Of a stretch of 26,324 nucleotides of DNA, positions 8,649 to 17,942 are shown piece by piece (the stretch's first letter is position 1; the number at the start of each line of letters is the position of its first letter). The notes under the pieces were generated by a model. It had not been told where the DNA came from, did not search any database, and worked only from the letters and a program-made list of their open reading frames with translations. Source of the stretch: a bacterium (GTDB lineage: Bacteria > Patescibacteria > JAEDAM01 > Absconditabacterales > Absconditicoccaceae). The position numbers were made by a program, and so were the translations under genes. The stretch is from the NCBI GenBank assembly GCA_017442645.1, contig JAFRZH010000021.1:1-26324 (forward strand). Reading direction: 5' to 3'.

Positions 8649-11600
8649 ATGTTAGGACGATTAACAAGTTTATTAGGAGGAGATTACAATCAAAAACAAT
8701 TGAAAAAAATCGATCCCATCGTAAGAGATATTAATGATTGGTATGAAAAATTTGAAACTTTAACAGATGAAGAGATTAAAAATAAGACTCCTGAATTTAA
8801 GGAGAGATACCAAAATGGAGAATCCCTTGATGATTTACTTCCAGAAGCTTTTGCAGTAGTAAAACAAGCCTGTAAAAGAATGTGCGGACAAACTTTTGAA
8901 GTAAATGGAAATCCTCAGGTTTGGAATATGATTCCGTATGATGTTCAGCTTATCGGAGGGATTATCCTTCATCAAGGGAAAATCGCCGAGATGAAGACAG
9001 GAGAAGGAAAAACTCTTGTAGCAGCTGCTCCAGTTTATCTCAATGCTCTTAGTGGAAAAGGAGTTCATGTGGTAACGGTAAATGATTACCTTGCTTCTCG
9101 TGATGCTCAGTGGATTGGAAATTTGTATCAATGGTTAGGACTTAGTATTGGAAATGTAGTGAAAGGAACTCCACTCGCGAGAAGGAGAGAAGAATACGGA
9201 AAGGATATCACGTATGTAGAAAATTCAGAATTATGATTTGATTACTTAAGAGATAATTTGGTAAAAAATATGGAAAGTAGGAGTGTGATTTGGAGACCAC
9301 TCAATTTTGCGATTATCGATGAAATTGATAGTATTTTGATCGATGAAGCAAGAACTCCATTGATTATTTCTGAAGGAAGAGAAGAACCTACAGAAAAATA
9401 CGTGTATTATTCCAATATTGTGAAAAGTCTCCAACCTTGTAGTGGAAAAAAGAAAGTATCTAAAGGACTTCTCAATGAATTGGTAAATGATGACGATAAA
9501 GAACAGGAAGAAGATGGAGATTATTATATTGATGAAAAAACAAAAACTGCTTCTTTAAGTGGAAAAGGAATTGCAAAACTTGAAAATATGCTCAATGTTG
9601 AGAATATTTATAAAGATTTAGGATTTGAAGAGATTCATCATATTGAAAATGCTTTGAAAGCAAAAGCAGTATATCAGAGAGATATTGATTATATTGTGAG
9701 TGGAAATGAAGTTTTGATCGTGGATGAACATACTGGAAGAACGATGCCCGGAAGAAGATTTAGTGAAGGACTTCATCAAGCAATTGAGGCGAAAGAAGGA
9801 GTCCCTATCCAGAGAGAATCTCAGACGATGGCAACGATTACCTACCAGAATTTTTTCAAACAGTATCAAAAACTTGCCGGAATGACAGGAACTGCCGCAA
9901 CGGAAGGGGAGGAATTCAATAAAATTTATGATTTAGAAGTGGTAATCGTTCCAACCAATAAAACCGTGATTAGAGTAGATATGAATGATAAAGTCTATTA
10001 TGATCAAGCAACGAAGTGGAAATTTGTGAGAAATTATATCAAATTTTATCATGAGATAGGAGAACCTCTTTTGATCGGAACTGCTGATATTGCGACTTCT
10101 GAATATGTTAGCCGTCTTTTGGAGAAAGATGCGATTACTCACTATGTTCTCAATGCAAAATTCCACGAACAAGAGGCAAATATTGTGGCAAATGCAGGAA
10201 GATATGGTTCTGTAGTGGTTGCAACGAATATGGCGTGAAGGGGAACGGACATCAAACTTGAAGACGGACTCAATGAAAAACTTGCAAATAATTATGCGAC
10301 TTGGTTACAGAAATTTTTCTCTAAAGAACAAAAAGATTTAGAAGTCAGAATTTTTTCTGAGATGGAGTTCGATTTGACATTGAATGCAATACAAACGAAG
10401 TTCTCTCTTTCAGATGAGAGAATTGAAACTCTCAAAAACGGAAATACACTTTCTATCGATGGTCGAGATCGAACCCTCAAAATCAATAAGAAAAAAAGAT
10501 ATAGCAACTCAGACTTTTATGCTCTTTTTACTTTTACCAATCCAGAAAAAGAAAAAAAATCTGACGACGACTGTGAATCAAGAGATTTTCATTATGGACT
10601 CTTTATTCTCGGAACCGAAAAACATGAATCCAGAAGAATTGATAATCAGTTAAGAGGTCGTGCCGGAAGACAAGGAGATCCTGGAGTTTCTGTATTTTTC
10701 GTGGCTTTGGATGATCTTTTGATGAGAAAAATGGGAGGAGAGAGAATTAAAGCACTCGCAGGAATGCTTTTAAGTAAAGAGGAACTTGAAAATCTTGAAC
10801 TCACTCAAAAACAATTTACGAAAACGATTACCAGAGCTCAGAAAGAGATTGAAGCCTATAACTTCAGTATCAGAAAACATCTTTTTGATTATGATTCTGT
10901 GATCAATAAACAAAGACTTAATATCTATCATACGAGAGATTCTTTGATTGAAGCGGATTTAGATGAAGAGAAAAAGAAAGAATGGCTTGAGGATTATAAA
11001 AGACAATTCCTTGTCGATGCTCAAGAAGTTTTAGCAGGACAAATGCAAGCAGCTGAAACTACAGAACAACCTATTTCTGATCTTCTTGAAGTACTCAATA
11101 AAGAACTTGGACTGGAAATTACTCCAGCTCAAAAGGAAGAGTTCGAAAAACAAGATCTCAAGACTCTTCATGAAAATTTGGAAAGAAGATTGGTAGAATA
11201 TTTCCAAGAAATGTTTGAAACGATCAATGATAATCTGCTTTTCAATCTCTTTAGAGATATTCATCTTCATATTATCGATAAACTTCGAGTTAATCATATG
11301 GATGAAATGCAGGCTCTCAAAGATAAGGTAGGATTTATGGGATATGCACAAATTGATCCTCTTATCATGTACAAAAAGGAATCATTTGAAAAATTCCAGG
11401 AATTACTTGAAAGAATAAAATCTGAAACAACAACGATGTTGATGAGAATTGACTTTAAATCTCTTGAAGAACAACAGCAACAACAAATTCAAATCATTGA
11501 AGCTCAGAAAAATGCAAAAGAGATCATGAGTAAACTCAAAAATGCAAGTAATTCAGCAAAAAATGTTAAAACTTCTCCATCTCTCAATGAACAAAGAATG

Positions 11601-11819
11601 AAACAATTTCAAAGAGCTCAAGAACTTTTACAAACAGGAGAAGATGCAAGAGAAGTTCTCTTTGAAGATGAAGATGGAATTGAAGTTTTTGAAGCAGATG
11701 ATGCGAATAATCTTCAAGATGTTTCTGTGATCAATACTTCAAAAAAAGTGAGACCAAATGATCCATGTCCTTGTGGAAGTGGAAAAAAATATAAGAAATG
11801 TTGTGGAAAAGAGGAGTAG
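8649..11819 (+). CDS. secA: Preprotein translocase ATPase SecA
   Basis: A 1056-residue SecA, the motor that drives unfolded preproteins through SecYEG at the membrane. Walker A is MKTGEGKT near residue 115, and the DEAD-type box lies in [51 protein letters not shown] and [20 protein letters not shown] follow. The C-terminal zinc-binding motif is [21 protein letters not shown] at 9234-9236 (residue 196, LGFDYLRDN) and 10236-10238 (residue 530, MAGRGTD) are invariant glycines. It is longer than E. coli SecA (901 aa). About 120 residues separate GRGTD from [10 protein letters not shown], where E. coli has about 45, so the variable subdomain of NBD2 carries a charged insertion of roughly 75 residues. 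It sits in its own unit, from the promoter at 8573 to a terminator overlapping the stop. Confidence 0.97.
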
Positions 11820-11830
11820 TTCCTCTTTTT
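11807..11830 (+). terminator. secA terminator overlapping the stop codon
   Basis: AAAAGAGGA pairs with TCCTCTTTTT across a 5-nt loop that contains the TAG stop (11817-11819). The stem begins in the last sense codons. Confidence 0.8.
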
Positions 11831-11862
11831 GATTTATGAAATAATCTACAGGATTCAGTATT

Positions 11863-11890
11863 AAAAAAGGATAGAAATAGCTCTATCCTT
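11863..11890 (-). terminator. Terminator of the lipoprotein gene
   Basis: On the minus strand, AAGGATAGA and TCTATCCTT form a 9-bp stem followed by TTTT. It overlaps the stop codon of the lipoprotein gene (11889-11891) and faces the secA terminator. Confidence 0.75.
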
Positions 11891-13262
11891 ACAACAAACG
11901 AATCTTCCCAAATCTTGAACAAGGTCAAGCTCCACATTGATTTCTGAAAGAAAGCTTATAATACTTCGTTTTATCTCTTGATTCAAAGAATCGATAAGTA
12001 TTGTATTTTTCTTCTTCATACTTCGATTCTCCTACGATACAAGCAATAGTCCCTTCTTCAGCATCTTTTTGAGTGGTATAAATAAGAACTCCTTCAGGAC
12101 TTTCCACTAAATCTTGTAGGAAATAATTTTCCGTACCCACCGTACATCCCTCAGTTAAATGTTTTTTCTCGATGAGGAGTTTTAAATCTTCCTCAGTTTT
12201 TTTATCAAAGACTTGGAGATATTCGTATTCATTCCTTGAATTCTCGCCATAAGGAGCAAAATACGAAATTCTCGTTCCCTTTCTTTCCAAGTCAGATTTT
12301 TCTTCTTTTTCTAAAAAAGCATTAAATCCTTTCGAAGTCTCAACTTCAACTCCTAAATCTTCATATTTGGAAGTATACACATATCCAGAGTAAAATTCGA
12401 TTCCGTACTGTTTTGGAGCACAAGCAAAAGAGATAAAAGTCTGAGGATCCTGAGAAAGCGGCTCTTGAACATTGTTTTTCATCGTTTCCAAACATTTCTC
12501 TTCCTCCTCGGCAAGATAGCGATCCCAGAAAAGAGGATAAGCATCAATAACCTCTTGGGTGATATCGAAAATACAGTCAAAATCGAATGATTTCCATTGT
12601 CCTCCCTCTTGAAAGGAGAGAAGTCAAGGAACTTTATAAAACGGTCCTACATTCTTCACGAGTCCCCATGCAAATTGTTTCCCTGGAATATCGTAAAATT
12701 CAAGAGGAATGGTATTTTGACATTGCCGTAAAAAAGCTTCAATCTCATGAACATCTGCTCCAAAAAAAGCATTTTTATTATATTCTTCATCTCCAAAATC
12801 TCCACATCCTTCAAATTTCTGATTTCCTTGATAGGTAAGATTTACGGTATATTCATGTAAATCTCCTTTCCCACCATCGACGCAGGATCTTTTCTCAAAA
12901 CTTCCTTCAAGTTCGGTATTGAAAAAGAAGTAATTCTCTTTATCGATTTTCATCGTAATGGGAAAGGTTTTCTTATTTTCATATTCCTCCATACTTGTTT
13001 CAAAAAATACTGCTTCATCTCCAGAAATCGTTAAATCCCAGAAAGGTTCCATTCCGAATGCAGAGAGGAACAGTGTGTCAGATGCTTCTTTATCGTCCTT
13101 ACTCTTTGATTCTTGTTGTATCATATTTCCAGAAATTACCGTTTCCTGGCTGCAAGTTCCAGAAAGGCTACAGGTATTTCCATCTTCAGAAGGTTGCTCA
13201 TCACATCAGAAAAGGCTTATCGTTCCTATCACCAAAAAGAGGAAAAGTCAGAATTTTTTCAT
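11889..13262 (-). CDS. Lipoprotein with COG3650-like domain
   Basis: A 457-residue predicted lipoprotein. The signal peptide MKKFGLFLFLVIGTISLFGC ends in a lipobox (LFG-Cys20) whose glycine is TGA, so the export signal cannot be recognised under the standard code. After a Ser/Gly/Glu-rich linker, FLSAFGMEPFWDLTISGDEAVF resembles the G-x-EPFW motif of a domain common in small bacterial envelope proteins (COG3650-like). The C-terminal half (about residues 250-457) is Tyr- and Glu-rich with several cysteines (CTVGTENYFLQDLV, IACIVGE, RNQCGAGPCSRFGK) and is unrecognised. It is probably anchored to the outer face of the membrane. It lies downstream of murI on the same strand but has its own promoter. 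Two strings that look like separate genes under the standard code are one protein. Confidence 0.8.
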
Positions 13263-13300
13263 GGTTTGATAACTATAAGATAAAAGATATTTTTCTCCGA

Positions 13301-13328
13301 ATATTAGAGAAAAAAGAAAAAATCGCAA
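13301..13328 (-). promoter_or_regulatory. Promoter of the lipoprotein gene
   Basis: Minus strand: TTGCGA, 16-bp T-rich spacer, TAATAT, giving a leader of about 30 nt to ATG 13262. Confidence 0.6.
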
Positions 13329-13363
13329 GAGAGAATCTGATAAGAGAATTTTATCTTTGAATT

Positions 13364-14185
13364 CTATTCCATTTTCTCCGCATCAATCTCTTCTCCCAAA
13401 AAAAGAGAAGCCGAACTGACAAATTTCTCCTCTGAATCCGTAGTAAAATACTGGATTCAGCTTTTTTTTGAACATTGAAGATCCATTTCTCCATGACGAA
13501 ATAAATAATCTTCCAAACTCTCAGCAACAATCTCTCCTTGAGAAATAACCTGAATTTTCTCTCAAACAACCTCCTGAATCTGATCTTGAATCAAAGGATA
13601 ATGCGTACAACCAAGAATAATCGTATCAATTTCCCCATCTTTCTCCAAAAGTTTTCCCACATATTTTTCGATAAAATACCTTGCTCCAGGAGTAGCATAT
13701 TCATTATTTTCAATAAGGGGCACCCAAAGCGGACAAGCTACCGCATTGACTACAATATCAGGATAAAAATGAGAGATTTCAATATCATAAGCACGAGATT
13801 TGACGGTTCATTCCGTCGCTAAAATCCCGATATGACGAGACTTCGTAATCAATCCAATTTTTTCCACCGTTGGACGAATCACTCCCAAAACTCTTCTATC
13901 AGGATATTCCAAAGGAAGCTTTTTCTGCTGAATCTCGCGTAAAGCTCTTGCAGAAGCGGTATTACAAGCAAGAATCACTAAAGAACAACCTTTATGAAAA
14001 AGTTTTTCCACATTTTCCCAAGTATACTGAAAAATCGTCTCAAATGAACGCGAACCATAAGGAGCACGAGCATTATCTCACAAATAAAGATAATCATATT
14101 GAGGTAAACGGCGACGAATCTCTTTCAAAACCGTTAACCCTCCATATCCTGAATCAAAAACTCAAATGGGTCCCATTATTGTCAT
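13364..14185 (-). CDS. murI: Glutamate racemase MurI
   Basis: A 273-residue glutamate racemase, which makes D-glutamate for peptidoglycan in the cytoplasm. The N-terminus reads GPIGVFDSGYGGLTVLKEI, then YLGDNARAPYGSRS. The two catalytic cysteines lie in ILACNTASA (about Cys74) and ILGCTHYPLI (about Cys193), with the usual acid motifs around them. At least four glycines are TGA, including those in PIGVFD and YLGDN, so only internal pieces show under the standard code. The start is ATG 14185, or ATG 14176 three codons on, with a TATAAT-containing region upstream. Its presence implies that the cell makes at least part of its own murein precursors. The lipoprotein gene follows after about 100 bp. 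Confidence 0.93.
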
Positions 14186-14398
14186 AAAAAGGTAAACATA
14201 CCAGACATATAATCTTTTTCATTATAAAATCAAAACCAAATGTAAAAAATGGTCCTTTTTTTACAATAGAATGTAAAAATTAAGATCATTTTTGATGATT
14301 AAAGAGAGATTTTCTCATAGTTTTGTTTATCAAGTAGTGTAATTATATAAAAAGTATAATTTTCTCTTGCAATATAAAATGGTTTAACTACTCTGTAA

Positions 14399-14758
14399 AT
14401 GAACAAGGAGATTATTTCAAATTGTTCAGATTTTATCTCATTACTAGCTAGAATGAGAATAAAATTTACCACCACACTCCTTAAAAACTTATATGAAGAA
14501 GATCCTAAAACAGTCATAAAATCATGATTACAACCTGAAATCATAGATGCTTATTGAGATGCTATTGAAGCTCTAGAAGAAGCCGAAACTAAAAGAGAAA
14601 TCTATAATGTTAGGTGATATAATCTAGAGAAAATTGGAGATCATTGGAGTATGAGGCTTAATAACAAGCGAAGAGTCGAAATTGACTTTGAAGATTGATA
14701 TGTTAAGGTGGTGGCTATCCTACGAATCAGCAATCATTATTGAAATAAAATCAGGTAA
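14399..14758 (+). CDS. higB: HigB-like toxin (RelE/ParE superfamily)
   Basis: A 119-residue frame, or 101 residues from the second ATG at 14453. The second start fits the usual HigB length better (MRIKFTTTLLKNLYEE). The C-terminal part has the HigB pattern: YNLEKIGDHWSMRLNNKRRVEIDFEDGYVKVVAI, where family members have L-x-x-L…G-x-WSIRIN-x-x-WRI-x-F, then ISNHYGNK in place of the usual DYH end. HigB toxins are ribosome-dependent mRNA endonucleases. Five glycines are TGA, which hides the gene. It sits 43 bp ahead of a clear HigA antitoxin gene in the usual toxin-first order. A TATAAT lies at 14355-14360. Activity is inferred from family and context. Confidence 0.8.
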
Positions 14759-14801
14759 TGGTTGCTCTTTCGGTGGCTTTTACTTCTTAAAATGAAGAAA
14801 A

Positions 14802-15197
14802 ATGAAAAGAAGAAGAGCAACACATCCTTGAGTGTATCTTTGAAGGGAACTTGAAGCAAGAGAACGAAGTCAAAAGAATTTTGCTGATATTATTGGAATT
14901 TCTGCTCCTGCATTAAATGCGATTATCAAAGGAGAAAAAAATCTAACTCCTGCTTTATGTGTTCGTATTTGAGTAGCATTTGGGACAAGTCCAGAGTTTT
15001 GGATGAAGATTCAAACTCGTTATAATTTAGAAAAAGCAAAAATTAAAGAAGAAAACAGAATCGAAAAAGTCTTTGAAAAAGTAAAAAAATATTGATATGA
15101 ATTATTAACTTATGAAGATGAAGATTATGAAGTAGAAGAACAAGAAGAAAAACAATCAATCTCAAAAGAAAAAATTCATGAACCTGTATGTGCATAA
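14802..15197 (+). CDS. higA: HigA-like antitoxin (XRE helix-turn-helix)
   Basis: A 131-residue protein starting MKRRRATHPGVYLGRELEARE. The HPG-x-x-L opening, the helix-turn-helix SQKNFADIIGISAPALNAIIKGEKNLTP and the following VRIGVAFGTSPEFWMKIQ with RYNL are diagnostic of the HigA/VapI antitoxin family. These proteins bind the toxin and repress the operon. A charged tail of about 50 residues follows (YEDEDYEVEEQEEKQ) that is longer than in typical HigA. Four glycines are TGA, in HPGVYLG, RIGVAFG and KKYGYE. The frame stays open upstream, but ATG 14802 puts the family motif at the usual distance. It is cotranscribed with the toxin and ends at a hairpin terminator. Confidence 0.88.
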
Positions 15198-15222
15198 GAG
15201 AGGAGTAATCCTCTTTTTTTTT
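15198..15222 (+). terminator. higBA terminator
   Basis: AGAGGA-gtaa-TCCTCT followed by a long T-tract, directly after the higA stop. Confidence 0.85.
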
Positions 15223-15232
15223 AATCTTTCCT

Positions 15233-15355
15233 CTACCTCTTCAAAAACTCATACTCATACACTTTCTCCGCGATCTTATCCCCAAGCACTTTCAAAACAC
15301 TCCTCAAAGCCCCAATTAATTCCATATACTTCTCATCAGAACTCTTATTATTCAT
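15233..15355 (-). CDS. Small ORF (40 aa) overlapping the DUF559 gene end
   Basis: ATG 15355 overlaps the last codons of the DUF559 gene (…GAAAATGAATAA). It reads MNNKSSDEKYMELIGALRSV, then a helical charged stretch ending EYEFLKR and TAG. It contains no TGA. The overlapping start suggests translational coupling. The predicted product is a short amphipathic helix. I do not recognise it, and it could be chance, but the composition looks coding. Confidence 0.4.
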   Translation of the reverse strand: MNNKSSDEKYMELIGALRSVLKVLGDKIAEKVYEYEFLKR

Positions 15356-15719
15356 TTTCCTCTCTTTCTTTAATGATATCTTCTAAATCAAAGATCACTT
15401 CTTCTAAATGTTTATAAATTTCTTCATTGGTATATCTCACAACTTTGATTCATAAATTTTCTAAATATTCTGTTCTAATCTCATCATCTTCCGCTCTAAA
15501 ATCATGACTTGGATCATCAATTTCAATACAAAGTTTGAGTTTTGCACAGTAAAAATCAAGAATATAGTTTCAAATAAGTTTTTGTCTAAGAAATCTATAT
15601 CAAGTTTTATCTCATTTTAAAAACAAATTCCAAAAGATTCATTCTGCTCTTGTCATAGTCTTTTGATTCCTCATTTCTCTTCAGAATTGTTTATTATTGG
15701 GATTGTATAAGAAGTGCAT
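15348..15719 (-). CDS. DUF559 (Vsr-like endonuclease fold) protein
   Basis: A 123-residue protein with the DUF559 signature: MRNQKTMTRAEGIFWNLFLK (T-x-AE-x-x-x-W-x-x-L), YRFLRQKLIGNYILDFYC (F-RQ-x-x-I-x-x-YI-x-DF) and KLCIEIDDPSH. After these come a regular D-x-x-R-x-x-x-L pattern and GIKVVRYTNEEI. The fold is that of very-short-patch-repair-type and restriction-type PD-(D/E)XK nucleases; here the usual EIDG-x-x-H reads EIDDPSH. The function of most members is unknown. Six glycines are TGA, so no ORF is visible with the standard code. It converges on the higBA operon, and the ATG at 15719 is the only sensible start. Confidence 0.85.
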
Positions 15720-16115
15720 GATTAAGTTTACTAAATAAAGGAGGACAAGGATTCTAATCAATATTGTTCCCCTTTTTTGAAAGGGGACACGGCGAAGCCG
15801 AGGGAATTTTCATTTTTTTTCACTTTCCCAATTCATTCGTAGGGACACCATTCTTGGTGTCCTTTTGTCATTATATCAAAAAGGACGGGAAGAATCCCGT
15901 CCCTACAGAGATTATTGAATCTCTCCCATCACTTCATAATTAGGGGCCGCTTGCGGTGGGAGATTTTTTTCTTTTTGAAAGATTTTTTTTTAAATCCTCC
16001 GGCTCTTCGAGCCACCTCCTTTAAAAAGGAGGACAACAACTCTCATTGATAAGAAACAGCTTATCAGACATCCCCCTCCTTGCTAAGGAAGGTTTAGGGG
16101 AGGTTCCTTTTACAC
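15720..16115. other. Intergenic stretch with palindromic repeats, no gene seen
   Basis: No convincing coding frame. The stretch holds several GC-rich palindromic modules: TTCCCC…GGGGACACGGCGAAGCCG (about 15769-15800), the element at 15838-15906, the CCGCTTGCGGTGGGAGATTTTTTT word at 15947-15970 (identical to 3920-3943), GGCTCTTCGAGCC with CCTCCTTTAAAAAGGAGG (about 16001-16033), and a CCCCTCCTTGCTAAGG…GGGGAGG module (about 16071-16105). Confidence 0.6.
15838..15906. repeat. MITE-like palindromic element (TIR GTAGGGAC…GTCCCTAC)
   Basis: The ends are inverted: GTAGGGACACCATTCTT on the left, and the reverse complement of the right end is GTAGGGACGGGATTCTT. Each half is itself a perfect hairpin (GGACACC/GGTGTCC at 15843-15862 and GGACGGGA/TCCCGTCC at about 15882-15901). 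There is no coding capacity. It resembles short non-autonomous palindromic elements. Confidence 0.6.
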
Positions 16116-16148
16116 AAAAAAAGCCTTCCACCGAAAAAGCGAAAGACT
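16116..16148 (-). terminator. Terminator downstream of the 54-aa gene
   Basis: Minus strand: AGTCTTTC and GGAAGGCT form an 8-bp stem (two G-U pairs) followed by seven T. It closes the unit that begins at the promoter 16487-16514. Confidence 0.65.
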
Positions 16149-16292
16149 CATTGTTGTCCACCCCGCAAACATAAAACGCCCAGGTGTAACGACTCACCTC
16201 ATCAAATAATATGATTACGTGAAAAACCTGTAAACAGGCAATATCGGAGAATGTTCTTATCCTCCGTTACTAATGATAAAATACCAATAATC
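16149..16292 (-). ncRNA. Structured 3' region or candidate small RNA
   Basis: Between the stop of the 54-residue gene and its terminator the transcript holds three hairpins in series: CGGAG…CTCCG, CCTGT-TTACAGG and AGGTG…CACCT. No good ORF with a clear ATG is present, although one frame (…RYTWAFYVCGVDNNESFAFS…) is open without a convincing start. The stretch could be a structured 3' UTR, a processed small RNA or an unrecognised RNA gene. I do not recognise it as tmRNA, SRP RNA or RNase P RNA. Confidence 0.35.
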
Positions 16293-16457
16293 TTAAAAAC
16301 CTGAAGCTTCTTGAATGGTAAAACCTTGTTTTTTCAGGCGATTAATTGTAGCCTGAGCCTTTCGTTTGTCAGTATAGGTATACTGCTCAGTTCTACCTTT
16401 TCTTACTGCTGTAATGGAGATTTTACCACGAGTGTCTCCTTTCTTTGGTTTACTCAT
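16293..16457 (-). CDS. Small basic protein (54 aa, TGA-free)
   Basis: A 54-residue frame, MSKPKKGDTRGKISITAVRK, then RTEQYTYTDKRKAQATINRLKKQGFTIQEASGF and TAA. It is strongly basic with a helical centre, so it may bind nucleic acid or ribosomes, but no family is recognised. All glycines are GGA or GGT; none is TGA. It has a near-consensus promoter (TTGACT-16-TATAAT) with a 30-nt leader, so it should be well expressed. It is too short for most gene callers. A longer frame on the other strand is a shadow. Confidence 0.65.
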   Translation of the reverse strand: MSKPKKGDTRGKISITAVRKGRTEQYTYTDKRKAQATINRLKKQGFTIQEASGF

Positions 16458-16486
16458 AATGCCTTACTTTATCAATTAGTCTATAC

Positions 16487-16514
16487 ATTATAGATATATA
16501 TATATGAAAGTCAA
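16487..16514 (-). promoter_or_regulatory. Strong promoter with (TA)n spacer for the 54-aa gene
   Basis: Minus strand: TTGACT, 16-bp spacer with a TATATATATA run, TATAAT. Confidence 0.8.
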
Positions 16515-16544
16515 GTCTTTTTTCTGAACTTTTTTTATCATAAA

Positions 16545-16801
16545 AAGGGGAGAGCAAACCTCCCCCAGCCCCTCTTTTTCAAGAGGGGAGTTATGATGGG
16601 TATTTTTCTTCTCCTTGAGAAGTGGACCGAAGAATGGATGAGGTCTTAAAAATGTTCCCCCTTGAGAAAGGAAACACGGTGAAGCCGATGGGATTTCTAT
16701 TCTTGTAGATAGAACCTCCCCCAGCCCCTCCTTAATAAGGAGGGGAGTTTTTAAAATAGATTTCCCTCTCCTATTTTAGGAGAGGGATAGGGTGAGGTTC
16801 A
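16545..16801. repeat. Three-module GC-rich repeat array, copy 1
   Basis: Modules in order: A, AACCTCCCCCAGCCCCTC with TTTTTCAAGAGGGG; B, CCCTTGAGAAAGG…CGGTGAAGCCG; C, a double hairpin from AACCTCCCCCAGCCCC (16713) to TAGGGTGAGGTT (16799). Module ends are inverted (AACCTC…GAGGTT). The same A-B-C order recurs at 19254-19452. Confidence 0.75.
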
Positions 16802-16812
16802 AAGAAACAAAA

Positions 16813-17877
16813 CTATTCAATAATCCCACTTCCCAAACAAATCTCTCCATCATAAGCCACAAACACTTGCCCTGGAGTCACAGCCCATTGCGGTTCCTCA
16901 AAATCCACTTTCACTTTATCTTCCTCAAACTCCGTTAAACGACACGCAACCGGAGGATTCTGGCGATACCTGATTTTCCCTGTCAGACTTTTCTCTTTTT
17001 TTTCTTTTGCACTCTCAAAAATCCAATGCCAATTCCTCGCGATCAAACTTCTCGTCTGCAATTGTTCCGCATCTTTGTCTGTCACATACACAAGATTTTT
17101 CTCGATATCGATACGATAAATATACGCCTTAAAATTCAGACTCAAACCGTGTCTTTGCCCAATCGTGTAAAAATACGCCCCCTCATGCGTCCCAACTTTC
17201 TTGGTCGCTCATGTCTCAGGATTCAAATACAAAATATCCCCATTTTTCTGCGGAAATCTCTGTTTCAAAAACTCCCTAATCGGCACATTCCCGATAAAAC
17301 AAAGTCCTTGACTATCTTTTCTCTCCGCATTGGGAAGATTAAACTTTTTCGCTAATGCTCTCACCTCCGTTTTTTCATACACTCAAACAGGGAAAAAAGA
17401 TTTAGAAAGCTGATTCTGATCGAGTCCCGCTAAAAAATACGATTGATCCTTGATCCTGTCGATTCCACGAAGAAGATGAAATTCTCCCTTTTCTTCCTCA
17501 ATCCTCGCATAATGCCCCGTCGCAATCCCGTCAAATCCTTCTTCCAACGCTTTCTTCATAAAGACATCAAATTTGATCAGACTATTACACAAAACATCAG
17601 GATTCGGAGTAATTCCCTTTTCATATCCTGCAAAAATGTAATCAATAATCTTTTCTTTGTATTCCTGCTGTAAATCATAGGAACGAATCTCGATTCAGAG
17701 GTGTTTTGCAACTTTGATCGCTTCTTGTGCATCTTTGTACGTTGTGCAATTCCCTTTTTCAGAAACATAATTTTTCATAAATCCTCCCACAACTTCATAT
17801 CATTGCTCCAAAAGGAGAGCAGCAGAAACTGCACTATCGACTCATCAACTTAATCAAACGAGAATTTTTTTGGACAT
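16813..17877 (-). CDS. mnmA: tRNA-specific 2-thiouridylase MnmA
   Basis: A 354-residue enzyme that thiolates U34 of Lys, Glu and Gln tRNAs, using ATP and a persulfide relay in the cytoplasm. The N-terminal PP-loop reads KILVGLSGGVDSAV, in which three of the four conserved glycines are TGA, two of them adjacent (TGA TGA). The catalytic cysteines fit the family: Cys97 in [15 protein letters not shown] and Cys193 in [41 protein letters not shown] and the C-terminal beta-barrel ([18 protein letters not shown]) complete it. At least seven glycines are TGA. The start may be ATG 17877 or the adjacent ATG 17880. It is monocistronic and lies between two copies of a repeat array. Confidence 0.95.
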
Positions 17878-17942
17878 CATTGAGCAAAAAAACTAAAAAA
17901 AACTTGATTTATAATATTTTTTATTTATACTTTAAAATGATA

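Noticed and set aside
4580..11819. Apparent frameshifts or pseudogenes in dnaK and secA
   Set aside because: Every break is a single in-frame TGA on an invariant glycine; with code 25 both genes are complete.
15765..16801. CRISPR array
   Set aside because: The repeated units are palindromic modules with variable loops and irregular spacing, not identical direct repeats with unique spacers.
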